The notes under the pieces are model-generated. The model saw nothing but the letters and a program-made list of their open reading frames with translations. It did no database searches and was not told the DNA's origin. From Sva-07 sp963707515 (lineage in GTDB: Bacteria > Actinomycetota > Acidimicrobiia > Acidimicrobiales > Ilumatobacteraceae), in the NCBI GenBank assembly GCA_963707515.1, contig CAVPQI010000001.1, forward strand, positions 1,426,001-1,490,000: a DNA stretch of 64,000 bases, written 5' to 3'. This document shows, piece after piece, positions 26,292-34,997 of this stretch (position 1 is the stretch's first letter; the number at the start of each line of letters is the position of its first letter). The position numbers and the translations under genes are program-made.

Positions 26292-26367
26292 CGTACGAGG
26301 TCAGCGGCATCTACGGCAGGGAGAAATCTGCTCGGCAGCCGCGGGGCCAGCCGCTAGACACTGTGGG

Positions 26368-27159
26368 ATGAGCACACCCACACCCCCGGCCCCTCCCGCG
26401 CCGCCGACGCAGGCCTCGGATGTCAACGCAGTCCCGGCGGCGGCGGCCGCCGGCGCCATCGATGCCCGCAAGATCTACGGCGTCGGCGACGCCGAGGTGC
26501 ACGCCCTCGACGGCGTCACCGTCTCGTTCGAGACCGGCAAGTTCTCGGCGATCATGGGCCCGTCCGGTTCCGGCAAGTCGACCCTGCTGCACTGCCTCGC
26601 CGGCCTCGACACGCTGACCTCCGGCGAGACGTTCATCGGTGACACCTCCCTCGCCAAGCTCGACGACAAGTCGCTCACCGAGCTCCGGCGAACCAAGATC
26701 GGCTTCGTCTTCCAGGCGTTCAACCTCGTCCCGACGCTCACCGCGGAGGAGAACATCCGCCTGCCGATGATGCTCGGTGGCGTGCGCGGCGACCAGGAGT
26801 GGTTCGACCACGTCGTCAACACGGTCGGTCTCGAAACGCGTCTCAAGCACCGCCCGAGTGAGCTCTCCGGCGGCCAGCAGCAGCGCGTCGCCGTCGCCCG
26901 GGCGCTCGCCTCACGGCCGCAGATCATCTTCGCCGACGAGCCGACGGGCAACCTCGACTCGATCACGGGTCAGGAGATCCTCACGTTCATGCGCGATGCC
27001 GTGCGCAACTTCGGTCAGACGATCGTCATGGTCACCCACGATCCCGTCGCCGCGTCCTACGCCGATCGCGTGGTCTTCGTCGGCGACGGCCGCATCACCG
27101 GCGAGATGACCGACCCGACGCCGGACACCATCGTCGACCGCCTCCGGACGTGGAACTGA
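26368..27159 (+). CDS. ABC transporter ATP-binding protein (LolD/MacB type)
   Basis: 263 residues from ATG 26368. The first 30 residues are Pro/Ala-rich. Walker A is GPSGSGKST (about 64-72), the Q-loop FVFQAFNLVPTLTAEEN, the signature LSGGQQQR, Walker B IIFADEPTGNLDS and the H-loop MVTHD. It pairs with the FtsX-like permease just downstream (stop/start overlap TGATG at 27157-27161). Exporters of this type drive lipoprotein, peptide or drug efflux by mechanotransmission. Confidence 0.94.
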   Translation: MSTPTPPAPPAPPTQASDVNAVPAAAAAGAIDARKIYGVGDAEVHALDGVTVSFETGKFSAIMGPSGSGKSTLLHCLAGLDTLTSGETFIGDTSLAKLDDKSLTELRRTKIGFVFQAFNLVPTLTAEENIRLPMMLGGVRGDQEWFDHVVNTVGLETRLKHRPSELSGGQQQRVAVARALASRPQIIFADEPTGNLDSITGQEILTFMRDAVRNFGQTIVMVTHDPVAASYADRVVFVGDGRITGEMTDPTPDTIVDRLRTWN

Positions 27160-29699
27160 TGAGCGCCGGATCCCTGATCGCTCGCAAGAGCATTCGCGCC
27201 CGATGGGGTCGGACGCTGGCGATCGCCCTGGCGATCACGGCCAGCGTGTCGTTCGTCGTCGGATCGTTCGTCCTCGCCGACAGCCTGCGCAAGACGTTCG
27301 ACGACCTGTTCGCCGACCTCGGCGCGGACATCGACCTCGTCGTACGCAGCGCCCAGGAGTTCGACACCCCCGAGGCCCGCGAGCCGATCGCCGTGTCGGT
27401 CATCGACACCATCGGTGCGATCGACGGTGTCGACTTCGTCGAGGGCGTCGTCCAGCGGTACACCCAGGTGCTCGACGCCGACGGCGAGGTCATCCCGACC
27501 AACGGCGCACCGACGTTCGGCATCACCTGGCTCGGCGAGGAGAGCCTCGACGGCATCACGTTGAAGGAGGGTCGGGCACCGACCGGTCCCGACGAGGTCG
27601 CCCTCGACAAGTCCACCGCCGACCGGGCGGACTTCGCCATCGGTGATCAGATCACCTACGTCACCGACACCGGGCGCTACGAGGCCACGCTGGTCGGCAC
27701 GATCGGCCTCGGCAGCGGCGACAGCTTCGGCGGCTCGCAGCTCGTGGCGATGGACTTCGACACCGCACTCGAGCGGCTCGACAGCGCGGGGACGGTCGAC
27801 ACGATCGACGTCAGCGTCGTCGACGGCACGGATGTCGCCGCCGTGCAGACGGCGATCGAAGCGGCGATCCCCGACGGGCTCGAGGTCGTGACCGGTGCAC
27901 AGGCCGCCGAGGAGACCGCTGACGACGTCAACGAGTTCGTCTCCGTCTTCGGTACCGGACTGCTCATCTTCGCCTTCGTGACCGCCTTCGTCAGTGCGTT
28001 CATCATCAACAACGTCTTCCAGATCACGATCGGCCAACGTCTGCGCGAGCTGGCGTTGCTGCGTGCCATCGGTGCCTCCGGACGCCAGGTGCGGCGGATG
28101 ATCACGCTCGAAGGGTTCGCGCTCGGCACCGTGGCGACCGTGCTCGGCATCGGCGGCGGCGTGCTCGTGGCACGGCTGCTCGTGATGGCGTTCGACGCGG
28201 CGGGTGCCGGCTTCCCGGACACGCCGACCGTGCTCGCGCCGCGCACGATCTTCATGGCCGCCCTCGTCGGCATCGGCATCACGATGGTCTCGGTGATCGT
28301 CCCGGCGCGCCGCGCCGCGCACATCCCGCCGGTCGCCGCCATGCGGCCCGAACTGGGCTTTGCGGCGATGACCGCCAAGCGCCTCATCGGTGGCGCGATC
28401 GTCACGCTGATCGGTGTGGCGATGTTCATGTACGGCCTGTTCGCCCGTCCCGGCGGCACGGCCGGGCTGATCGCCCTCGCCGGCGGTGGCGCGCTGATCT
28501 TGTTCATCGGCGTCGCCAGCTTGTCGTCGACGGTCGCCGGTCCGGTCGCCCGGGTGATCGGTTGGCCGGTCCAGAAGCTGTTCAAGGTCCCCGGCACGCT
28601 GGCTCGCGAGAACGTCACCCGCTCGCCGCGCCGGACGGCGTCGAGTGCGTCGGCGTTGATGATCGGCGTCGCCCTCGTCAGTTGCGCGGCGGTGTTCGCC
28701 TCATCGTTGCGGTCGAGCCTGTCCGCGGCACTGGAGCGGTCGATCAACGCCGACGTCATCGTCAGCGACCCCTCGTTCCAGGGGCTGTCGCCGGCCGTGT
28801 CCGACGCGCTCGCCGAGGTGCCCGAAGTCGCCGCCGTCTCACCGGTGCGCGGCGTCAGTGGACAGGTCGACGGGTCGACCAAGGCATTCGGTGCCATCGC
28901 CCCCGAGGCGTTCGAGCAGCTCGTCGATCCCGACCTCCAGGCCGGGACGATCGCCGATCTCGGTCCGAACGAGGTGCTGGTCAACGACGGGCCAGCGGAC
29001 GAGTTCGACCTCGATGTCGGATCGACGATCGAGGTCATGTTCCAGAACGGGCAGACGATCCCGCTCACCGTCGCCGGGATCTACGGTGACGGCACCTTCG
29101 GCGAGTGGCTGATCAGCCTCGACACGCTGAGCGAGATCACCAGCGCTCCGGCGCGCGACTTCTTCGTCCTCGCCAAGTACGCCGACGGCGTCGACCCGGG
29201 CGTCGGGTTGGCGGCGGTGAAGGCGGCGCTCGAGCCGTACCCGCAAGCCGACGTGCAGACGACGGCGGAGTTCCAAGAGGCCAACGAAGCGCAGATCAAC
29301 CAGCTCTTGGTCATCATCTCGCTGCTGTTGGCGTTCGCCATCGTCATCGCCGTGATGGGCATCTCGATCACGCTGGCGCTCGGGGTCTTCGAGCGGACAC
29401 GGGAGATCGGGTTGCTCCGTGCGGTCGGCATGAACCGCCGGCAGACCCGGCGTTCCGTGCGCTGGGAGGCGGTGATCGTGTCGACGTTCGGCGCCGTGGT
29501 CGGCATCGTCGTCGGCACGTTCATGGGCGTCGTCCTGACGCTCGCCGTGCCCGACGACTTCATCGGCGAGCTGGCGTTCAGCCCGTCGATCATCGTGCTG
29601 ATCCTCGTGCTGGCGGTCGTCGCCGGCCTGGCGGCGGCCGTGTACCCGTCGTACAAGGCGAGCAACATGAACGTCCTCGAGGCCATCGCCACCGAGTGA
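27159..29699 (+). CDS. ABC transporter permease (FtsX/MacB-like, two FtsX domains)
   Basis: 846 residues from the ATG at 27159, which overlaps the ATPase stop. An N-terminal helix (about 20-45) precedes a large extracytoplasmic MacB-like domain. A first FtsX bundle (FVTAFVSAFIINNVFQITIGQRLRELALLRAIGAS) and two middle helices follow. After a second periplasmic region, the final FtsX bundle (ALGVFERTREIGLLRAVGMNRRQTRRSVRWEA) ends in YPSYKASNMNVLEAIATE. The duplicated FtsX layout is common in actinobacterial single-gene permeases. Substrate unknown. Confidence 0.93.
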   Translation: MSAGSLIARKSIRARWGRTLAIALAITASVSFVVGSFVLADSLRKTFDDLFADLGADIDLVVRSAQEFDTPEAREPIAVSVIDTIGAIDGVDFVEGVVQRYTQVLDADGEVIPTNGAPTFGITWLGEESLDGITLKEGRAPTGPDEVALDKSTADRADFAIGDQITYVTDTGRYEATLVGTIGLGSGDSFGGSQLVAMDFDTALERLDSAGTVDTIDVSVVDGTDVAAVQTAIEAAIPDGLEVVTGAQAAEETADDVNEFVSVFGTGLLIFAFVTAFVSAFIINNVFQITIGQRLRELALLRAIGASGRQVRRMITLEGFALGTVATVLGIGGGVLVARLLVMAFDAAGAGFPDTPTVLAPRTIFMAALVGIGITMVSVIVPARRAAHIPPVAAMRPELGFAAMTAKRLIGGAIVTLIGVAMFMYGLFARPGGTAGLIALAGGGALILFIGVASLSSTVAGPVARVIGWPVQKLFKVPGTLARENVTRSPRRTASSASALMIGVALVSCAAVFASSLRSSLSAALERSINADVIVSDPSFQGLSPAVSDALAEVPEVAAVSPVRGVSGQVDGSTKAFGAIAPEAFEQLVDPDLQAGTIADLGPNEVLVNDGPADEFDLDVGSTIEVMFQNGQTIPLTVAGIYGDGTFGEWLISLDTLSEITSAPARDFFVLAKYADGVDPGVGLAAVKAALEPYPQADVQTTAEFQEANEAQINQLLVIISLLLAFAIVIAVMGISITLALGVFERTREIGLLRAVGMNRRQTRRSVRWEAVIVSTFGAVVGIVVGTFMGVVLTLAVPDDFIGELAFSPSIIVLILVLAVVAGLAAAVYPSYKASNMNVLEAIATE

Positions 29700-29725
29700 C
29701 GTCGCCCCGGCTGCTCAGGGTTGGC

Positions 29726-30622
29726 TCAGCCGACGTCCCGGTTCCAGGGAAGTTCGGCGAGCCAGCGCTGGGCCGCCGGGTGGGGATCCATCGGCGTGTC
29801 GTCGGCCGACGTCGTGAAGCGCGGATCGAGATGGGTCTGGCAACCCGGGCACCAGTACAGGGTTCGCCGGTGCTCGCCCATCGGTCGGCACTGGATCGTT
29901 CCGGCACAGCGCGGGCAGCGTTGGCCGTTGCGGCCGTAGACGGCGAGACCCCCGCGTCGGTCGTGCGATGACGGCAGGGTGACGCGGTGGGTGGTGGTCA
30001 GGTTGGCTCGCAGCATCGATGCGGCGGTGTTGACGAGGCGGATCGCGTCGTGCTCGGCGAGGTCGCCGACGAGGGCGAACGGGCTGAGCTCGGTCGCCCA
30101 CAACACCTCGCACCGGTAGACGTTGCCGACGCCGCACATCACCCGCTGATCGAGCAGCACGTTGCCGAGGCGGGCGTTCGGATCGGGCGCAGCGAGGAGC
30201 AGGTTGACGACCTTGCCGAGGTCGGTGTCCGCCTTGCACAGATCGGGCCCGAGCCGGCCCGAGCCCGGGTGACGACGGCGATCGGCCTGACGGTACGTCT
30301 CGACGTGCGGCGCGTTGAAGCACACGGCCACCCAGTCGCTGACCTCGATCGCCGCTCGCATCTGGGTGTACGGGCGACGCCACGGATCGCCGGTGTGGTA
30401 GATGTGCCACGAGCCCGTCATCCGCATGTGCGTGTCGAGCACCAGCCCGTCGTCCCACAGCACTTCGAGGTGCTTGCCGTGGCTCTCGACGCCTTCGATC
30501 GTCCGACCCGCCTGCGGCACCGGCCCGACCAACCTGGGGGCGTCGAACCGCAGCATCGGCTTACCGGCGAGCGCCGTTCGCATCGCGCTGGCCGCCCGAT
30601 GGATCGTGTCCCCTTCAGGCAT
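29726..30622 (-). CDS. nei: Endonuclease VIII / formamidopyrimidine-DNA glycosylase family protein
   Basis: 298 residues from the ATG at 30622. The mature N-terminus PEGDTIHRAA supplies the catalytic Pro2 and Glu3. Lys in SHGKHLEV is the conserved beta-loop lysine. VMCGVGNVYRCEVLW is the helix-two-turns-helix region. The zinc finger is CPRCAGTIQCR...YWCPGCQ. It excises oxidised bases and cuts at the abasic site in base-excision repair. The PEGDTI start favours the Nei rather than the MutM branch. Confidence 0.9.
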   Translation of the reverse strand: MPEGDTIHRAASAMRTALAGKPMLRFDAPRLVGPVPQAGRTIEGVESHGKHLEVLWDDGLVLDTHMRMTGSWHIYHTGDPWRRPYTQMRAAIEVSDWVAVCFNAPHVETYRQADRRRHPGSGRLGPDLCKADTDLGKVVNLLLAAPDPNARLGNVLLDQRVMCGVGNVYRCEVLWATELSPFALVGDLAEHDAIRLVNTAASMLRANLTTTHRVTLPSSHDRRGGLAVYGRNGQRCPRCAGTIQCRPMGEHRRTLYWCPGCQTHLDPRFTTSADDTPMDPHPAAQRWLAELPWNRDVG

Positions 30623-30692
30623 CGAACAGCATGGTACGTGCTGCACCACTACCGAGCGCGCCATGGTCATCGTCGGGACCTAGCTTGACGCA

Positions 30693-31427
30693 GTGACCCT
30701 GCAGGCACCCGCCACCATCCTGCGCGATCCGGTCGTGCGGTCCGCACTGCGGTCGGCGTTCCCGCTGCTCGTACCGGCGCTGCCGTTCGCCCTCGTGCTC
30801 GGCGTGGCGATCACCGAGTCGGCGATGCCGGAGCTCGTCGGTTGGTCGACGAACATCTTCATCTTCGCCGGTGCGGCCCAGCTGGCGACGGTCAGCCTGG
30901 CGGCCACGGCGACCTGGTTCACGCTCGTCGCGACCGCCGCGGTGATCAACCTTCGCCACATGATGTACAGCGCCGCCCTGTCGCACCGCTTCGGCGATCA
31001 ACCGAAGTGGTTCCGCTGGGTCGGTCCGTTCTTTCTCATCGACCAGCAGTTCGCGCTCGTCGGACCGCGCACCGACATGCCCGCCGACACGTGGCGCCGC
31101 TTCTACCTCGCGTCCGGCATCTTCTACTTCACCGTCTGGACCCTCACGGTGACGCTCGGGCTGGCGGTGGGGTCGGCGATCCCGACCCAGTGGCGCCTCG
31201 ACGTCGCACCGGCGTTGATGTTCGCCGGCCTCGTCGCCCTCGGCGTCAGCAACGCCCCCGGCGTCGTCGCCGCCGTGACCGGTGGTGCCGTGTGCTTCGC
31301 CGCCCTCGGGGTCCCGAACAACGGCGGCATCCTCATCGGGGCGCTCTGTGGCATCGGTGCCGGCTACCTCGCCGACCGCGTCGCCGGCCACGTCGGAACC
31401 GGCGGGCGCGAGGACGAGCGCCGGTGA
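30693..31427 (+). CDS. azlC: AzlC family branched-chain amino acid exporter, large subunit
   Basis: 244 residues from a GTG start. The AzlC hallmark segments are present: AFPLLVPALPFALVLGVAI, FAGAAQLATVSLAA and INLRHMMYSAALSHRF. About seven hydrophobic helices are visible. With the small AzlD subunit it forms a two-component inner-membrane exporter of branched-chain or related amino acids. Its stop overlaps the AzlD start (GTGA). Confidence 0.92.
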   Translation: MTLQAPATILRDPVVRSALRSAFPLLVPALPFALVLGVAITESAMPELVGWSTNIFIFAGAAQLATVSLAATATWFTLVATAAVINLRHMMYSAALSHRFGDQPKWFRWVGPFFLIDQQFALVGPRTDMPADTWRRFYLASGIFYFTVWTLTVTLGLAVGSAIPTQWRLDVAPALMFAGLVALGVSNAPGVVAAVTGGAVCFAALGVPNNGGILIGALCGIGAGYLADRVAGHVGTGGREDERR

Positions 31428-31741
31428 GCACGCTCGCTGCGATCTCCGCGGTCGTCGCCGTCGGACTGATCACCTACGGCTCGCGCGCCGGGTTGATCCT
31501 CTTCCTCGCCGATCGTGCGCTGCCGGCGCCGCTGACGCGCGCCCTGCGCTACGTCGGTCCCGCAGTGCTGTCCGCGCTGACGGTCAACCTCATCGCAGGC
31601 GGCCAGGGCGCCGACGGCATCGAGCTCGAAGAGGTGGTGGCGATCGGCGTGTGCATCGTCGTCGCCCTCGCCGTCCGCAATCTGATCGTCGCCCTCGCCG
31701 CCGGGATGTGCGCACTGTGGCTGGCGCTGTGGATCCTGTGA
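31424..31741 (+). CDS. azlD: AzlD family branched-chain amino acid exporter, small subunit
   Basis: 105 residues from GTG 31424, overlapping azlC by 4 nt. Four hydrophobic helices are visible, with the family segments TYGSRAGLILFLADRALPAPLTRALRYVGPAVLSAL. It acts with AzlC in the cytoplasmic membrane. Confidence 0.9.
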   Translation: MSTLAAISAVVAVGLITYGSRAGLILFLADRALPAPLTRALRYVGPAVLSALTVNLIAGGQGADGIELEEVVAIGVCIVVALAVRNLIVALAAGMCALWLALWIL

Positions 31742-31757
31742 TCCGCGGTGCGGCCGC

Positions 31758-32309
31758 TCAGGGCAGCTCGCCGACGTGGGCGAGCGCGAGGCGGATCAGG
31801 CGGTCGTGACCGCCCGTCATCTGTGACACGACGTCGGAACTGACCGCTTCGCGCGGTGTGAACCACGACAGGTCGAGGGCTTCCTGTGTCGGTTCGCACT
31901 CGCCTTCGACCGGCACGACGTAGGCCAGGCTGACGGCGTGGTGCCGAGGATCGTAGAAGCCGGTGCGGTCCGGGTTGGGGAAGTACTCGACGACCGTGAA
32001 CGGCGCCGGATCGGTCGGCACCCGTGGCAGCGCCATGGGGCCGAGATCCTTCTCGCAGTGACGGATCAGCGCCTCGCGGACGGTCTCGCCGAACAGGACG
32101 CGCCCGGTCACGACCATCCGGCTGATCGTGCCGTCGGAGGCGACGCGCAACAGCATGCCGACCTTGGTCACCCGCCCGAAGCCGTCGACGCGAACCGGCA
32201 CGGCGTCGACGTAGACGATCGGAACGTGGGCACGGACGAGCTCGAGGTCTTCCCGCGACAACCAGCCGGTGGAGGTCTGGGTGGTGCCGTCGTCGTCGAA
32301 GTCAGTCAC
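31758..32309 (-). CDS. Nudix-related protein, DUF4916-like
   Basis: 183 residues. It has the layout of a Nudix-fold protein (YVDAVPVRVDGFGRVTKVGMLLRV strands; GRVLFGETVREALIRHCEKDLG helix), but the Nudix box is degenerate: the expected REXXEE becomes REALIRHCEKD. It matches what I know as DUF4916 in actinobacteria. Catalysis is therefore uncertain. It stands alone, convergent with azlD. Confidence 0.7.
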   Translation of the reverse strand: MTDFDDDGTTQTSTGWLSREDLELVRAHVPIVYVDAVPVRVDGFGRVTKVGMLLRVASDGTISRMVVTGRVLFGETVREALIRHCEKDLGPMALPRVPTDPAPFTVVEYFPNPDRTGFYDPRHHAVSLAYVVPVEGECEPTQEALDLSWFTPREAVSSDVVSQMTGGHDRLIRLALAHVGELP

Positions 32310-32351
32310 CCGTCGATGATCCCACGTGGGACGCTCCGGCGAGGAACAGGC

Positions 32352-34946
32352 TCAGTCGCGCAACAGATCCGGCGCGACCTCGGCGTCGCCGGTGTCGATC
32401 CAGCGGGAGAGATCGAGTGGGTCGGAGCGCTGGCTGGGATGGCTCGTCGTCGACAGCCACGCCAGCAACTGCGTCGCCGGCAACGGCCGCGAGATGCAGA
32501 ATCCCTGCGCGATGTCGCAACCGAAGCTCTGCAGCCGCTCCAGGACCTCGGGGTTCTCGACGCCTTCGGCAACGACCACCAGGCCGAGGTTGTGGCCGAG
32601 GTCGATCGTCGAACGGACGATCACCTCGTCTTGTTCGTCGATCAGCACGTTGGCGACGAAGCTCTGATCGATCTTCAGCTCGGCGACGGGCAGCCGCCGC
32701 AGGTAGCTGAGCGATGAGTAACCGGTGCCGAAGTCGTCGATGGCGAGCCGGATGCCGACTTCGTGCAGCTGGTTGATCGTCGCCCGCGCCCGGGGCGCGT
32801 CGATCAGCAGCGACGACTCGGTGATCTCGAGCGTCAGCAGCGCCGGGTCGACGCCGTTGGCGGTCAGGTGGCCCTCGACGCGCTCGGCGAGCCGGGTGTC
32901 GAGGAGGTCGTGGGTCGACAGGTTGACCGCCATGCCGAGGTGGTAGCCGCGGTCGTGGATCATCCGCAGCGTGGCGATGCTGCGATCGAGCATCAGGTCG
33001 GTCAGCTGCTTGATGAGGCCCGTGTCCTCGGCGATGCGGACGAACTGCGTCGGTGACACGACGCCGCGCACCGGGTGCGTCCAACGGACGAGCGCCTCGG
33101 CGCCGACAACGATGCCGGAGCTGAGGTCGAGCTTCGGCTGGAGGTGGACCGTGAGGTCGTCGTTCTCGATCGCCGAGCGGAGGTCGCCGAGCATCGAGAG
33201 ACGCGCCGGCGTGCGCCGGTCGATCTCGTCGCGGTAGACCTCGACGCCGAGCCGTTGTGACTTGGCGTTGAACATGGCGATGTCGGCGTGTCGCAGCGCG
33301 GATGCAGCGTCGGTCGTCGCGCCGTCGATGACGGCGATGCCCGCACTGGCGGTGACGACGATCTCGAGCCCGTCGAGCGTCACCGGTTGGCCGACCTCGC
33401 GGACGCAGGCGGCAGCCAGTTCGAGCGCCTCGGCGCGCGTCGCCCGGTGGCCGACGAGGGCGTACTCGTCACCGGCCAGCCGGGCGAGGAAGTCGTCGAG
33501 GTCGAGCAGCCCGCGGAGCCGGCGTGACACTTCGATCAACAGCTCGTCGCCCGCTTGGTGGCCGAGCGTGTCGTTGACCTCCTTGAAGCGGTCGAGGTCG
33601 AGCATGATCACGAACGACTCACCGATCCGGCGCGGCACGTCGAGCAACGCCCGCTCGAAGGCGAGCCGGTTGGGCAGGCCGGTGAGCACGTCCTGGCGCG
33701 CTTCGCGCTCGATCTGCTGGTGGAGGATCGCCTTGTGCAGGCTCGCCGCCAGCTGTTCGGCGAGGGTGCGCATCAGCGTCACGTCCTCGTCGCTGAACTT
33801 CTTGGCGACCTCGGCGCGGCCGGCGGCGATCAGCAGTCCGATCGGAGCGGACTGGTCGCGGATCGGCGCGACGATGATCTCGTCGATCGTCTGGTCGAGT
33901 CGTCGGCCGCGGAGCAGGTCGAGATCGTCGCCACGGAGAAGTTGCGGTGCGTCGCCGGTGATGACACCGAGCCAGCGTTGATCGCGAGACGTGTGCGGCA
34001 GCTTGACGCCGACCGAGCCGTGGGTGTGAGCCGTGGCGAGCGAACCGTTGAACAGCACCAGTGCGGCGCCGTCGGCGCGCAGCAGTCGGGCCGTCTCCTC
34101 GGCGGCGATCACACCGATCTCGTCGGGGTCGAGGGACTGGCCGACGAGGCCGCTGAACCCGTGGACGGCGTCGAGGTCTCGGAGTCGCTGGTCGAGGTCG
34201 CCGAACGCCTTGATGACGTACCACAGCAACGCCATCGGCACGACAGCGAGCGTGACGAGGAGCGGCGAGATCAATGCCAGCCCGATCACCATGCCGGCGA
34301 GGGTTCCGTTGACGATGAACAGCCACCAGGCGAGTCGGAGCTCACTGCGGATCCGTCCGAGCAGATCGCCCTCGAACCGCGAGATGGCGACCGAGACGAG
34401 CACCGACGAGACGATGCCGACGACGCCCGTGGCGACGATGACCCCGACGACGATCGCCGAGTTGCCGTCGTTCCACTCGCCGGTCACGCCCCGGAACACC
34501 ACGAAGGCGAACGCCAGCTCGAAGGCGAAGGCCGACACGTTGAAGACCAGTTTGTAGAACGGGGGTCGCCGGACGACGATGATCACGCCCAGGCTGCCAA
34601 CCGCTTGGGCGACGAGCGCCGGCACCGGGGCCAAGAAGACGAGGGCGAAGGCGAGCGGGATCTCCGACAGCGAGAAGGCGATCGACTCGCGGCGGAAGAT
34701 GAACCGGAAGTTCGTGTACTCGGTGAGCGCGAAACCGGCGGTGACGACGGCCAGCGCCCACCACCCCGATGGTCGGGTGGCGACGTGGCTGTCGGGCAGC
34801 GTGAGGATCAAGAACAGCGCGACGCCGAGCAGCAGCAACGACAGGATGACCACGTCACGTTCGGGGTGACGGCGGCGGGGACGGGCGCGCAAGACGACGA
34901 TCTCCTCAGTCTCGTCGATTCCCGTCGCCGGGATGGTGTCGTTCAA
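32352..34946 (-). CDS. Membrane GGDEF-EAL protein with GAF-like sensor
   Basis: 864 residues. The N-terminal third holds about eight membrane helices (MASE-like), followed by a GAF-like region (about 265-400). The GGDEF domain carries LARLAGDEYALV (AGDEY, an accepted active variant) without an RxxD inhibitory site just before it. The EAL domain is complete: GAEALVRW, NLSTHDLLD, LEITESSLL, DDFGTGYSSLSYL, LKIDQSF, AEGVENPEVL and GFCISRPL. It could therefore both make and degrade cyclic di-GMP, with phosphodiesterase activity the safer prediction. Confidence 0.92.
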   Translation of the reverse strand: MNDTIPATGIDETEEIVVLRARPRRRHPERDVVILSLLLLGVALFLILTLPDSHVATRPSGWWALAVVTAGFALTEYTNFRFIFRRESIAFSLSEIPLAFALVFLAPVPALVAQAVGSLGVIIVVRRPPFYKLVFNVSAFAFELAFAFVVFRGVTGEWNDGNSAIVVGVIVATGVVGIVSSVLVSVAISRFEGDLLGRIRSELRLAWWLFIVNGTLAGMVIGLALISPLLVTLAVVPMALLWYVIKAFGDLDQRLRDLDAVHGFSGLVGQSLDPDEIGVIAAEETARLLRADGAALVLFNGSLATAHTHGSVGVKLPHTSRDQRWLGVITGDAPQLLRGDDLDLLRGRRLDQTIDEIIVAPIRDQSAPIGLLIAAGRAEVAKKFSDEDVTLMRTLAEQLAASLHKAILHQQIEREARQDVLTGLPNRLAFERALLDVPRRIGESFVIMLDLDRFKEVNDTLGHQAGDELLIEVSRRLRGLLDLDDFLARLAGDEYALVGHRATRAEALELAAACVREVGQPVTLDGLEIVVTASAGIAVIDGATTDAASALRHADIAMFNAKSQRLGVEVYRDEIDRRTPARLSMLGDLRSAIENDDLTVHLQPKLDLSSGIVVGAEALVRWTHPVRGVVSPTQFVRIAEDTGLIKQLTDLMLDRSIATLRMIHDRGYHLGMAVNLSTHDLLDTRLAERVEGHLTANGVDPALLTLEITESSLLIDAPRARATINQLHEVGIRLAIDDFGTGYSSLSYLRRLPVAELKIDQSFVANVLIDEQDEVIVRSTIDLGHNLGLVVVAEGVENPEVLERLQSFGCDIAQGFCISRPLPATQLLAWLSTTSHPSQRSDPLDLSRWIDTGDAEVAPDLLRD

Positions 34947-34997
34947 GCTGCCCGCTCCTCGTGCCCGGAGCGGCCGGTCGGTGTCGCTCCGGCCCTT

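Noticed and set aside
22860..26357. A plus-strand frame of more than 1,100 codons opposite the cyclase-ATPase gene
   Set aside because: It is a GC-bias shadow of the minus-strand gene, which has all the motifs.
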